A stretch of DNA of 64,000 bases, taken from assembly GCA_013339765.2 (NCBI GenBank), contig CM023449.1, positions 42,295,539-42,359,538 on the forward strand, in the 5' to 3' direction. The position numbers were made by a program, and so were the translations under genes. The stretch's first letter is position 1. Every line of letters begins with the position of its first letter. Below the pieces are notes generated by a model. It made no database searches, was not told the DNA's origin, and worked only from the letters and a program-made list of their open reading frames with translations. Positions 20,780-32,764 of the stretch are shown piece by piece. Source of the stretch: Haemaphysalis longicornis (taxonomy: Eukaryota; Arthropoda; Arachnida; Ixodida; Ixodidae).

Positions 20780-22555
20780 GATCATTTAAAATCTATCGTG
20801 CTCTTCTTCTTTGGCCGTTCGTTTGTATACGTCGGCACAATCCACTTCGGAGATTGCCCCATAATCTATTACACAGCTCCACTCAAATGTTTTGCTTTAG
20901 AGAGTGTCGTAATCATCTGTGAATTTTTTACTTCGTTCCCTCTCAGCCAGCTACCTTCGATATCCATAACTACTCCGCGCGCGCGTTAAACTAATGAAAA
21001 ATAAACTCAAAACATCAAAACCGCGCAGATTGACGCCGGTCTGAAGGTTTTTCCCGTTGTACAATTACAACAATGAAATCCTTAAAAGATCTGTCTGCGG
21101 AACTCCACGCATTGTGCGCTAGGCAGATGGACCACCATCTTAAAGTAGGTGTATGCCGAGGCGCAATACTGCACTGGAATTTCGCCGCATTATCCCAGAG
21201 GCCTTCTAAATTATTGAAATGAAACGAAAATCTAGCGCGTTGCGCCGCACTGATGTTCTACTCCTGATGTACATCTTAGTGTAATGTAGCACATACCGTC
21301 CCGTGTGTTTCGTATTCCCTGTAATCATTAGTTTTCTTTAAAACATCCTTCGCATGCATAGTCGGAAGAAGTATTGCTAAAGAGAAAAAAGCGAATATTT
21401 CTCAACACCAGTTGAAAAACCACCTGCCTCTCTCGGGGTTTTTGTAATGCACCACGAGCTTAATTTACGGTGTGCATTAGTCAAAGAAAATAGATTACGG
21501 CTCCCGCATAACAAAAATGGAGCAGAACCAGGATCGGCGCCAGCACCTAACATGGATGTGACGCACTAATAAATCTGCGTACACGCGGAACCGTCTTTTG
21601 TATCTGGCTATGACTTCTAGGCGTATTGCACTCTTCAAGATGGCTTTGGTCTTTTGTCGGGACAAAAATATGCATTTAGTTGGTGTGAAATACCGAGGGC
21701 AATTTATATTCTTTTCCGCAGAAGAATAAAGAACGCCAGACAGGACTTCAGCTTTACAAATGGCCGTAAGACTACAAAGGAATAGGTGATCCTTTTGTGT
21801 AGGAAACAAGACAAGGATCCGCAAAGTTCGAAGGTGCCGAGATTTTCGTTTTGCTTGGCGCCCGGTATCTGGCCCGTGAGCTCATCCTTTGAATATGCAT
21901 GCTGGTCAGGAGTGCGTTTGCCTTGAAATTACGTCATGAACTAATACCTGTGCCACAAGTACACAAAAAGTGACATTGAGTGATTAATGCCTAAGTTTTA
22001 TTGCCTTTAATTCGCTGCTACACGCAAAAACCTAATGATATTCGCTCTAATGTCATTTTTGGTTCAAGCAGTTCCACACAACTCATTCGCATTCACGAAT
22101 GCCTTAAGTCTGCTTACGTTTGAACGCGATGAGCACCAAATGGAACCGAAGAAACTGTCAGCACGAGAATGTTGCAGCGGAAATGTAGCTGAACTTTAAA
22201 ATAAGACGATTTTTCGGGGCAGACTTGGTAGCGAAGTTCTTAAAAAGACGAAGTTCACTAAAACAGCGGCAAAAGGCAAAGCATCGTGTTACTCGTCATT
22301 TTGGATTTCTCTGATTTGGCTACCGCTGGCAGGCGACGGCAGCTGCTGAAGCCACTTCTAAAAAGGGCTCACACCATTTTTTAGAAAGAATATTTCTCAT
22401 AAGGCTTTTTAGATGCGACTGCATCTCATTCACTCGCCTTGTCCATGCAGCGTCGTCGGCGTTGTTGTCGTCCGCCCCTCCCCCATTCTCCTCGCCGCGC
22501 GAGCTGCGCTCTCCGCCGCTCACCCCCTCTCCTCTCCTATGCCCCTCTCTCACGA
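20780..22555. other. unassigned interval
   Basis: AT-rich; no feature recognised. Confidence 0.45.
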
Positions 22556-22645
22556 GGGGCATTGGATTGAATTCGAATGGATTGGCTTGGCTTGGCTATA
22601 TTGGATTGGATTAGATGAAAGTGGATTATGTTGGATTGTGTTGTG
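22556..22645 (+). repeat. degenerate ATTGG/GGATT minisatellite
   Basis: ATTGGATT, ATGGATTGG, GGCTTGGCTTGG and TTGGATTGG words recur over about 90 bases. It is preceded by a C-rich, CpG-rich stretch from about 22440. Confidence 0.6.
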
Positions 22646-22649
22646 TCAT

Positions 22650-23698
22650 AGCCGCGGCAGACGCGCTGGCGCCGGCGCATGTGCAGTACTCTCTCTTCCG
22701 CGGTCTCCTCTCCTTCGGGCGCGCTGCGCATATAACCGGTGTGTCGCTCTCCGGCGGCCTTTCGGTCAACGGTTGCTCTCCGTTGCGCTTGAACCCCTCT
22801 CAGCGTCGCATCACACCAGTGTTCCCGCGAGGGGAGGTGGGCGTAATTTTTTTTTTACAAAAGCTTTTGTAACCCTTGTAAGGAATTTTTGTCTGCGTTA
22901 GAACTTCTAAAATATGGTGCGTTCCCCTTTTTGGTCCTTATTACCGTCATGCCTAACACATTTAATGCCTTTGCGTTTTCGCTGGTAGCACGGCCCGACC
23001 AGATAATGTCATGCGGTATTTTAAAGCCTTCAACACTCAATGTCATTTTTCGTGAACGTGTGGCACGGTTATAACACTGGGCGAGTTTCCATGGCGGGCA
23101 CCTTTTCTTCCCCTTAGGTCGCGTTTTGTGCAAATCTATCAAATGACATTAACTCATGCGGAGTTTGCTGACGTTGTACTTTGTTGCAACACGTGTTCGA
23201 AATAAGACGGCCATTTTTATTTGGCGATTTAGCGATGCAGCAATTACTGCACGAAATGCGACGCATTGTTCGCGCATCACAGAAACAAAATGAAAGCACT
23301 TTTTTTAAGAAAAAGATGATTAATACGCGAAGCATTCTCCCATGCAACCTGAGTCAAAGTCAAAAGTCAAAATCCGAACTGCTCGTATAAACGTCGGCAT
23401 CATAACGCGAGGGACTCACGTTCGATTCCAACAACGGGAAGCGTAGGCGCTGGATGTGCCTTGGAGGAAACCCATTGTGTAAGTTGGCTTTCCTGCAGTG
23501 CGTTTTGAGCGTAACAATTTGGATTTTGGACTTTGGCTTTGGATTTCGAAGACATTGCTTTTCGGCCAGAGAAAGCTTCGCATTTCAACCATCGTGCACT
23601 TCACCAGTGATCATCATCACTGTCATAGAAAGTTGGCGATCCTGGAGTGATTTTTGGGGCAACGTCGCCTTCAGCGTAGCACGAAAAGATTTGTTTTA
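22650..23698. other. unassigned interval
   Basis: No supported feature. A B-box-like GTTCGATTCCA at about 23430 and a TTTGG-rich run at 23515-23545 hint at another decayed SINE. Confidence 0.4.
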
Positions 23699-23892
23699 AT
23701 CATCATCACCATCTTCTTCTTCAGCCTATCTACACCCCCTGCAGGGCATAGGCCTCTCCCGCAGATCTCCAATTATCCCGGTCCTGTGCTAACTGCGACC
23801 CATTGATCTCCGCAAACTTGATCTCATCTGCCCATCTAACTTTCTGCCGCCCGTGGCACGTTTGCCTTCTCTAGAGATACACTCCGTTACTC
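23699..23892 (-). pseudogene. RTE-clade LINE ORF2 C-terminus (3' half of an interrupted copy)
   Basis: On the minus strand the frame includes RQKVRWADEIKF and DRDNWRSAGEAYALQGV, then a TAG stop at 23730-23732. The short 3' tail (GCTGAAGAAGAAGATGG and GATGATGATT) ends at about 23699. This is the characteristic C-terminus of RTE-type reverse transcriptase polyproteins. The frame changes once near the middle, so the copy is dead. The rest of the element lies at 25098-25360, separated by the insertion at 23893-25097. Confidence 0.8.
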
Positions 23893-25097
23893 TTAAAGGG
23901 GCACTGACACAAAAATTATGCATCTTGTTTTTTTTGTGTGATAAGTAGCTAGTGACCTACTTATAACCTGTAGAAACCTCATTTGCTTCAGCGTGCGACG
24001 GTTGTTTAATTCGAGTCATTTTCAATGCGGCCAGTCACAGTTTCGGTTTCAGCGGCTGCCGCGAAACGATGGATTTTGTGTGAACAAAGCTGACCACGTG
24101 ACCGGCGGAGGGATATCACAGAGCAGAGCCGCCGTAGCACTGTCGAATCCGCATCGACGGCAGTTTCTGCGAATGCCCCCACGTATTGATCTCGTGAGGC
24201 GCTTAATTAAAAAGCGACCGCGGATGTGACGCAGGCGCTGCAAGTGCAAATGCTACCGTGGCTAAAGAACGACGCGCGACGCTCGAGACGGTGGCATGGT
24301 GGGTGGCAAGACGCGCGCTGGGAGCAGCCGGCCAGTCTGCCTACAGGCCCGCCTACAGATGTGTTCAGGCCCGCCTACAGATGTGTTCGGCTTAGCACTG
24401 CGGCGGATATTCGAGTGCCACTCTCGTAAGTGGTGCAGATGACAATTTGTAATGCAACCCGCCATCGCATCATTAACTCCTTTCTCATGTAAGCCACCAT
24501 GGTCGGGACTTGGGGACAATTTCGTGCAGCGGTAACAAGCTATCACTCGAGCTACCTGCGCCGGCCTGGGCCACTTCGCGGCCGTGGCCGCCGCCTGCAC
24601 AGCGACCGTGCGGATAGCTCAGTGGGCTTTTCGTGCCTCCGGCGCGTTTTCGCATCCAATGGTAATAAGAAGTAATAGAAACAGAGTGCCTGGAATCGCT
24701 GTAGAACGTTCGCCGCGGCCAGCTGCCCGATGAGGTTACGAAATCACGGCGCCTCCGCCGCCAACGATCGGGTCGTTCGTTCTCGAGAGCAGAAGCTCCG
24801 CCCTCCGGCCCTCCGATTGGAGAGGCGAGCTGGCGAAAAACGCCGGCAGTGCGGAAGCGGCAAACACGAACTCGTGACGTGTTTGGATGTTGTTTATTTA
24901 CACAATATACATGGCATGTCGATAGCGCGTGGTCCTCTGCTGGCTGCTCGGTTGCGTTTCGCACACTTTAAAATTGATTTTAAATATGTTCTAGGCTGTA
25001 TTCGCCGCTGATATTTTGCAGATGATGTATATGTGTCCACACCAATCTATCTCCGAAGTTATCCCACCTTGAAAATTTTGTGTCAGTGCCCCTTTAA
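23893..25097. mobile_element. 1.2-kb non-autonomous DNA element with TTAA target duplication
   Basis: The left end TTAA-AGGGGCACTGACACAAAA (23893-23914) and right end (25076-25097) are perfect reverse complements over 22 bases. Outside the shared TTAA the inverted terminus is 18 bp. The element splits an RTE LINE whose sequence resumes on either side, so the boundaries are exact and the target was TTAA. TTAA duplication is the hallmark of the piggyBac superfamily. No transposase-like frame is visible; the interior is GC-rich and includes a 22-bp direct duplication at about 24343-24386. It is read as a non-autonomous (MITE-like) element, probably mobilised by a piggyBac-type transposase. Confidence 0.8.
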
Positions 25098-25360
25098 TGA
25101 CCAACGCTTATATTGCCTTCGCATTACATGCCCGGCCAACGCCCATTTCCTCTTCTTAATTTCTACTAATATGTCCTTGACACGCGTTTGTTCCCTGACT
25201 CGCTCAGCCCTCTTCTTGTCCCTTAATGTTACAGCTATCATCTTCCGTTTCATTGCTATCTCGCTGAGTCGTCCTCACATTTTAATATGCATGCTCAAAA
25301 TAATACAGCGTTCAATGTCTGCCGTGCGCATGCTGTTCTCTGTGGAAACGCTAGTGTGTA
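25098..25360 (-). pseudogene. RTE-clade LINE ORF2 fragment (5' half of an interrupted copy)
   Basis: On the minus strand the frame reads LSEIAMKRKMIAVTLRDKKR, then TRVKDILVEIKKRKW and AGHVMRR, the conserved segment after the RT thumb in RTE elements. It continues directly into the C-terminus at 23699-23892 once the inserted element is disregarded. Upstream similarity fades at about 25360, so this copy is 5' truncated and without RT catalytic motifs. Confidence 0.8.
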
Positions 25361-28300
25361 ACGTACTGGCGTGTGCGCGACCGATTTTAGTCATGGGCAC
25401 ATGAAACGCGAAAACAAAATATGAGCCTGCACATGCAAAACGAAGAATGGGATTCGGGACACGAACAAATATTTATGGCACTTCGAGTATTCGACATACC
25501 TACAATGGAACTTTGTTATTGCATCTACGTCATGGCTTGCTACGCTAGATGAGAAAAAGAAAGACAGAAATCCAAAAACACTATAAAAATGAAAGATGTC
25601 TTTTGATGTGCCCAAAATTTTCAATCACGAAGGAGTGTTCAGTTACGCTCGGCTAACCTCGCTGCTCTTCATTAAGTTTTTTTTTTCTCTCTCTCTCTAA
25701 CTATGTCATGTGATGGTTCGACTTGCGTGGAAGAAACCGCGTTCTATCGCGCTTTGAGGCTCGTATTACATTGTTCGCGTTTAATTGGTCCTGTTTCTAC
25801 ATTTGTATTTACATTCATTTTTGGAACCTAGAATTGTATTGGAGTGCTAGAAAGAACTCAAAAGCCTCGGCGTTCCAGAAAGTGTCGTGTAGCGGTCGAG
25901 ATGAGAATAAAGGCTGAAGGGGTTTTATTTATTTTAGCCAACAACGTGCTATTTTTTCGCATTTCGTACTCTGAAAAAAATGGGTTGGCAAAAAAGCTGC
26001 TTTTCGCAGCTCAACAATGTTCCAACCACCCCTTGAACGGGATTAGGAGCGCACACGAACGGAGAAATTGCTACCACAGGCTATTTATTGTAGGATCGCG
26101 TATTACATGAACAAAATATGTCATCTGGAAATAATGCATGCCAGCATAAATAACGCACGCAGCGGAGGCCGCATCAGCAGCCTGGGCTGCCCGAACACCC
26201 GCTCAACTCTCCGCTATCTTAATTGGACGGTTGTTTGCACAGGGAAACTCTGTTGTTTGTAAGGAAGACACATGATGAGAACGCGAGGCTCTACGCTATG
26301 TAGAAGCGGAGACAGGAGGGAGCGGCTCAGAATTCACTCAAGGTAACTCCCGAAATGTTCGTGGAAATGTTACGGTTTGTGCACTTCAGGAACCTCGATA
26401 GCGGCATCGTGCGACAAGCGGCATCGTCGGCTTTCCAGATGCTTAGCTACCTGGTGACAAGAGCCCGCCCCAATTTTTTCCTGATATGAAATAACTTTGC
26501 GATGTGTGAAAGAGCTCTCGAACGCTATCCTATTTTTTTGCGTTTGGTTGGTAAATTACTCGGGAAGTATAGACAAACATTTTGTGCCGGTGGGGACAGC
26601 GAAGAACAATAATCCTTGAGAAAATATTTTGGAAACTCTTCCAGGGTGGTTAGTGCCATGAATGTTTGGCCACCCCGCGAAGAAATACTTCTGGGAGCAA
26701 ATTGGTACCGTTTGATGGCATCAGTTACAGCTTTGTGATTGGTTCCTTACTACAACCGTCCGTGTTTTGACATATCGGAGCATTTTAAGTACCCCGATAG
26801 GTCGAAATTAACGAAGAAGGCCGCGCCTGATAGCCCCAAGCGCCGCTTGGGGATGTTAAACTCCGAAACGAAAAATCACTCACGCTAGTCGAATGAAAAA
26901 TATGCTTTTATATCCCCGTGACTGTAATAACGTTTCAATCTGAAGTCCCCGCTATTTCGAAGTGTTAGGGATAGTGGTTATCTACCACGACGACGGGATG
27001 ACACGACAGCCCGTGGACGCGATCGTCAATCTTATACGGTACAGCGTCAAGACGGGGGTAAATAAAGTCAAGGGATATTTTATTTTCAGTATTTTTCATT
27101 CCTTCCCGTGATGGTAAACTTCAGACCCCGTATACACTTCGAATTGCTTGAGACTTTCCATAAAATTACTCGGGAGAATTTTCTGTTTCTACTTTCAGCG
27201 AAACTAAGAGCTTTCCTCCGATTATTCGCCTGGAGCAGTACAACTCGACACATCCGCTTTGTAGCAACAATGACGACCAGCCGTAAAAAAATGATTCGAT
27301 GTTGTTTCCGTCGTTACGCAGTTGTGTCGCGTATCCTTGGCGTATACCAAGTAGAGAGTACAACACCGGCCACTGGCGGGTGCTCGTATGGGCAGCCGAT
27401 CACTGCGTGCCGCAAACTCCAGTCTTCACTTTCTCGGAGACACGCACCGCGGGGCAAAGGGAGAGGAGTGGCGCTCCTTTTTGCCGCCCCCTACATTAAG
27501 GCGACTGTCGAGCGCCGCAAATGAGCGCCATTTTTCTTCGCGCCCCGGGCAACATGATTCCGAATTCGACACTGCCCCATTAAGGACTAGTGAATAATTT
27601 AGCGGAAGGAGAAATGGGGCCGAATAAAACAGGGAGGGGGAAGTGGGGGTGCCCGATAGCGAAGCCCGTGTTTACTGTAATCTTTTAGTTGGGAAGCTCG
27701 AGTTTGGCGAGCCAGGCATCTGAGAATGTCTTATTTCTGTTGTTTCGATTAAAAAAAGCCGCTGCGTGGCATCGTCGTGGTGACGTAATGGACGTCACGG
27801 GGCGAGGCTTCTAGTCTCGAGTGGCCATTGCTACTAAGGCGGGAAGTCAGCGTTCACACCATGGGTAGTCGCATACCAATTGTTCGCCCTCTCAATGTGT
27901 CTGCGGATCGGCAAATGGCGAATATGCGGTGCAAGGACTCGGGAAAATGTTGCCGGTGAGGGATGTTCAGTTCAGTTCAAGTATGCAGCACACGACTTGT
28001 CTAAGCACGAATCGGCCGAAGGGCTACACGAATTACGATGTTTTGCTTTTTCCAACTATTATTGGTTAGCGAAACGCTCGCCAACGTTATATTAATTCAT
28101 GTTTCTGGGAAAGTATTTTTAACACTAAATGTTACTACTGCAGATGGTTGTTGTTATTGTTTAAAAATAAAAAAAATAAACGATTTACTAGAAACGTTGG
28201 CTGATTTCTAGGCAGCTGTTACAGCTGAATTCGGCAGCAGGAAAGGAAACAGGCATACAAACACCACACAAGGACACGGGAGGGAAAACAATTGGCTCCA

Positions 28301-28500
28301 ATCCACGCTGGGAAGGTCGTTGGAAAGCAAAGCTGTAAACGATACCACAATTTCCCATGGGACGTCACTGGAATTCACACATGTGGCTCCCGAAAGAGTG
28401 AAACCAGAGACTCTTCGTGCCGTTACCTAGGATTCGCGCCAAAGTGCACCCTCTCCCTCCTGAGCCGGTGAATCAAAACCAGCGTCTATCTCTCCTGTCT
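25361..28500. other. unassigned interval
   Basis: No supported coding sequence. A CpG-rich end TCGACACTGCCCCATTAA at about 27566-27583 looks like another TTAA-type element terminus. The rest is featureless to inspection. Confidence 0.4.
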
Positions 28501-28504
28501 CCGC

Positions 28505-28590
28505 GTGTGGGCGTAGCTTAGTCGCTAAGCCGACTGGCGCTCACTCCGCCTATCTTCGGGCCCAGGTTCGAACCCTGGCGGTGCCAGTTG
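28505..28590 (+). other. tRNA-derived pseudogene or SINE head
   Basis: GCGTAGCTTAGTCGCTAAGC forms a D arm (GCTT/AAGC) and CCAGGTTCGAACCCTGG forms a perfect T arm with canonical B-box, separated by about 35 bases. The acceptor ends pair poorly. The long middle region would imply a class II tRNA or an insertion. It is better called tRNA-derived than a working tRNA. Confidence 0.5.
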
Positions 28591-29059
28591 TTGTATTTAG
28601 CTTGGTTAAGAGTTTCTTGTGGCGCACACGAGGAAACCGTTGGCTGGTAGAGGGAGCAAGCTCTGCTTTAAAATGATTTCCCGAGAATGGTTCAGAAACG
28701 TACTCAAACTCAAGGTTCATATGTGCTATTGAAGACTCAGACGCAGTTCTTTTGCAGAATTCAAAATTCATGCACTGTTTGCATGCAGAGTTTAGGATAG
28801 TTACAGCATAGTTCAAGCCAGAGATACCCCCCAAGACAAAGAATTAAACAAACGTTTATTTTCTGAAAAGACTAGCTTAGACTTAGTCCTTGCGGCTCCG
28901 AGCTGGTTGGTCTCCTCAGTCTAGGAAAATACCTATCATGCGTCCAGTTTTGTATGCATGGCTATACAATGTTACGTGTACTTAAATGAATAAGCCAACC
29001 TATCAACTTGCAGGGAAGGTCCAAAATGCGAGTCTGATCGGTGAGTCAATGGAAGGCTG

Positions 29060-29275
29060 TGCACGGGCTTCCTTCGTTTCATCGCCCAAGGATTTCCTCC
29101 GTTATGCAGATGACTGCTTTTGCATCATTCGAAAGGACTTGCTAGCGTAGTTTACAACGCACCTCAATAGCATGAATGCGGCAGTGCAGTTTGCAGTAGA
29201 AGAAGAGCTAAATTGACAACTTCCGTTTTTAAAAGTCCTCGATCCAGCAGAATGCAAATACTGCCAACAACCAGG
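29060..29275 (+). pseudogene. Penelope-like reverse transcriptase fragment
   Basis: In one frame from 29091 the sequence reads DFLRYADDCFCIIRKDLLA, an in-frame TAG, then FTTHLNSMNAAVQF, VEEELN, a TGA, and QLPFLKVLD. YADD (29103-29114) is the RT active-site motif, and the following pattern (hydrophobic helix, then LPFLD-like) is typical of Penelope-like elements. Two in-frame stops and absence of the flanking RT motifs show a short dead fragment. It is not contiguous with the GIY-YIG fragment at 11815. Confidence 0.7.
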
Positions 29276-29279
29276 TATA

Positions 29280-29999
29280 CTCAGAAATATTACTCTAGAG
29301 CGTCAAAAAAAAGCCCCCACCACCCTTTCCCCGAATCCCAAACCCTCAAGAGCAGTGGGAGACACTGCTGCCCAGCCGCTCCGTCTCCGACCAGCTCCTG
29401 ATCACCGAGAGGGCAGCCGGTGGCAGCTTATGGATTCTCGCGAAGAGGGCACCACTCCTACAACACCATAAATGGTGTGACAGTAAACGTTTTTTTATCT
29501 CGAGGCTTTCTATCAAATCGTAATTATTCGTTTCCGCAGGTAAAAATACCAAGAAATTGCCGAGCGCGCGCACGTGAGTGCGGGCGTCCCGGCGACCGCC
29601 CAGCAGTTGAAAAAAGGAAGAAAACTCCTAGCGCTCTTGTGTGCGTGCCTCGCGACGACCGCCCAGCATCCACTACGCACCTTTGTCCAGCCAAGTATAC
29701 CCACTTAGGGAGATTGGCCAAGATTGGCTAACTCCGGCGCTCGCCGTAATCGTGGCAATAATTGCTCGGAACAAGAAAGACACGTCATAGCGTACGCCCC
29801 TCGAAAGTGATGTCCAATGATTATCACTCAAAAAAATGAAGGAAGGTCACACTCATAGCAATAATGATGAAGTAAAGGTCACGGTGGCGGCAGCGAAGAA
29901 GAAGCAAATCGGCTGCAATCGTGGACTTAAATTTTTGTGCTTGTCGTGAAGGTTGCGTACAGCTCCGCCAACTTGAAGTCTTACGCATTAGTGTGAGCT

Positions 30000-30000
<1 letters not shown>
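29280..30000. other. unassigned interval
   Basis: No feature recognised. Confidence 0.4.

Positions 30001-30007
<7 letters not shown>

Positions 30008-30048
<41 letters not shown>
30008..30048 (+). repeat. (CT)n microsatellite
   Basis: About twenty CT units. Confidence 0.95.
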
Positions 30049-30053
<5 letters not shown>

Positions 30054-30589
30054 ATATATGCTGGATCGGACCTTGCATTCAACAAAAATCGCAGGAGCAG
30101 CCGTACCGTCTATTATCTGCAGCTCGGCCCACACAAGTGATCTGTGGTGTTCTCTCGGATACGTGGCAGCCGGAGTCTTTGCGCAAGAGCCGGCGACTTC
30201 AATCTCGAGGCCGCATTTTTAGGCATCAAAAGCGTGTTTTAAGCGAGAGTGCCTGACGTGGTATTTTTTATATTTCGCGAGGTTTCTTCATCAGTAAGAA
30301 AAAATGACTACACATTTAGTACGTCGCCGCAAATACCGCACTTACATGTTCCTACTTTTCCATGCAAGTAAATAATTACAAATACCCAATTAAATCTCAC
30401 TGACAATAAGATTATTGTCCGCTACTCCACTGTACTGGAAACACTATGCACTAGGTTTTTTTGGTTAAATAAATTGCTATTTTCATAAATATTGCAGCAT
30501 GATATTTGGGACACCCAGTACGGGCAAGAGCTAGAGGCAAAAGCTGATCTCATTAGCTCAGTAAGCTTCAAACGAGACAGCCGAAAACT

Positions 30590-31018
30590 TTCCTGGTAAA
30601 TTGGTCGTGTGTCTGCTGCACCATATCCCAAGCGCCAGTGCCTCCCAAGGAAGCTTCTCCAGGGGCGGCGCTTCGTGACCGACTTTTCGTGGGCGCCGCC
30701 ATACAGAGAATACATCAAAAAGACCGCGTCTGGTTGGCTTTCAATCTTTGCGAAGAAAGTGGACGCCAGTAAGAGCACGATTTTAGGAAGATGGCGGTCA
30801 TCAAGTGAAGTCGAGAATTGTGCTCCGGCTTGCTCTGGGCGCCTTGTGACGTGATCTTTTACTTCAGAAAAAAAGGAAGTAAAGCGCAGAGAAAATGCGG
30901 CTTTAATTATTTATGTTTGAGAAAACAAGGCATCGCTGGCCGTCAAACGAAAGTCGAGAGATCTATAAAAAAGACATGTTCAGTAAGAAAATTTATTCAG
31001 TCTGCACTTCCTCTTTAA
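30590..31018 (-). repeat. possible TTAA-type MITE end
   Basis: The minus strand starts TTAAAGAGGAAGTGCAGACTG at 31018. The position of TTAA and the purine word after it parallel the better-supported TTAA element at 23893. No left terminus was found, so the extent is a guess. Confidence 0.25.
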
Positions 31019-31254
31019 GGCCCGTTCTGTATTCATTTAAGCCCATTTTCGTACAAGGCTTCCACGCTTTCGGAAAAGCCGGAGCGTTTTTTTTTTATCT
31101 TGCATTGTTTATTCGTTGGTCGCCGCCTTGAAGCTTGTTCGGGGCAGGGATTAGAGGGAAATGCAGTTCCTCCGGTGCAAGTACGTAAAATAACCTGCCG
31201 TGCATCTTCCCATAAATAATTTAACAAAACTTGCTGGGGCTAGTTGGTTCATGA

Positions 31255-31890
31255 TTCCTAAACAAGCTTAGCGCGAAAAACAAGGACAATAAACAAAAAA
31301 GGGGATAGGGCAAGCTTTAACTTTCGGCTGAAATTTAATCACCGGCGGAGCCGGTAAATATAGTACAACTGGGGCAGCATGCACCATAGTAGGGGGATCA
31401 CAAGTGCGCATATGTGCCACTCAAACGAAACGCTCGCAAAAAAAATTTCTTGAAGTTAAACAGAGATGCCGACGTATCACTGATGCAATTATCGTCTTTT
31501 TGCTTGATAAAAAATGCTTCTAACAGTTCACGTGGTCTGCTCCTACCCAGAATCTTAAACTACCCCAGAAGTGGCTCACACTTACAGGCACTGGAATGAG
31601 CGGGCCTGCAAGTTTATATCAGCATTTTATATCAAGCAAAAGGCGATAATTTTATCAGTGATACGTGGGTGTCCCTGCTTAACTCCGAGAAACCTTTTTT
31701 TCGGGCGTTTAGTTTGAGTAACACATGTGCGCACTTGTGATTCCCTACTCTGGTGCATGCTGCATGCATGCGCATGCCCCCGTTGATCTATACTTACCGG
31801 CTCCGCCGGTGATTATATTTTTGTTGAAAGTTCGCGCTTGTCCTGTCTCCTTTCTTGTGCATTATCCTCAGTGTTTGCGCTAAACATATT
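31255..31890. repeat. large foldback with 200-250-bp arms
   Basis: The left arm (about 31255-31512) and right arm (about 31627-31890) are inverted copies at roughly 80 percent identity. Shared words include ATCACCGGCGGAGCCGGTAA, GCAGCATGCACCA, ATCACAAGTGCGC, CGTATCACTGAT and TTTTGCTTGAT. The loop is about 115 bp. The outer sequence GCGCTTGTCCTGTCTCC is of a type seen at Penelope-like element ends, so an inverted pair of such ends is possible. No reading frame survives. Confidence 0.7.
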
Positions 31891-32555
31891 ATAGAATTTC
31901 TATAAATACCCGTACCATTCCCTTGGTTCCCATCTGCCTTTTTACGAGACCTCGGAGACCCGACGTTTTCCTGGCGTTTTAGTTCTACTGGTTACAAGAT
32001 CTGTGACGGCACGGGGCAATGTCCTCGACCCGCACAACAATGACCTCCTTTTACGGCGACGGCCCTAAGTGTACGAGAGTTTTTCGCGAGCGTTCCCGCA
32101 TATGGTGGCGTGCCGAGCGTGTGGGAAAATAACGTGCACGCTTGGTGGCGTTCCCACCGCGAACGTGCCAAGGACTTGCAGGAGCTCGGGAGGTTCGCAC
32201 CTGGTTTCCCTGACGTGTCCTGGACGTTCTTTTGGGTGGCCAACAGCAGCGCGACAATTTTAGCCGCGGGCGAATGACTGCAACACGCTGCCACAATTCT
32301 GTGCAGGTTATTATTCTTACAGTAGCCACTCGACTCCACCGAACGCCACCAAAGCCGGTTTAGATGGTGCGAATTCTGCCCGCGAATTCGCAGACGCAGC
32401 CCCGCTCATGCGCAAAACGCTTTGTTTTGGTATTTTCATTGCTGCGACAACTTGCCGAATTACAAACCCCTGTGCACAGGAGACGTTCGACTGTTACAAA
32501 CACCTGAAAACTTGTCACAGAAACGAGAATAGATCCTTTTAGCGCACAAGCAGCG
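31891..32555. other. unassigned interval
   Basis: GC-richer middle at 32000-32280 with overlapping frames on both strands; none has a motif. Confidence 0.4.
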
Positions 32556-32561
32556 CCGTAT

Positions 32562-32764
32562 CTGATTGATTGATTGTAGGGTTTAACGCGCCGACGCAAC
32601 GCAGGCGCCCCGTAGTGGAGGGCTCCGGATTAATTTTGACCACCTGGTGGATCTTTAACGTGCGCCGAAATCTCGTACACACGGGCGTTTTTGCTTTTCG
32701 CCTCCATCAGAAAAGCGGCCGCCGCGGCCGGGAATCGAACCCGCGACCATCATCAGCGCCGTAA
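32562..32764 (-). repeat. tick-type tRNA-derived SINE, minus orientation
   Basis: The same body as at 16565 and 45003, reversed: TGATTGATTG tail, GGGTTTAACGCGCCGACG, GGTGGATCTTTAACGTGCG, CGAAATCTCGTACACACGGG, GCGGCCGCCGCGGC, and the B-box GGGAATCGAACCC. The A-box half is missing. Confidence 0.8.

Noticed and set aside
24485..24964. 159-codon minus-strand frame as a piggyBac transposase
   Set aside because: No DDD motif or cysteine-rich C-terminus, and far too short; the TTAA element is non-autonomous.
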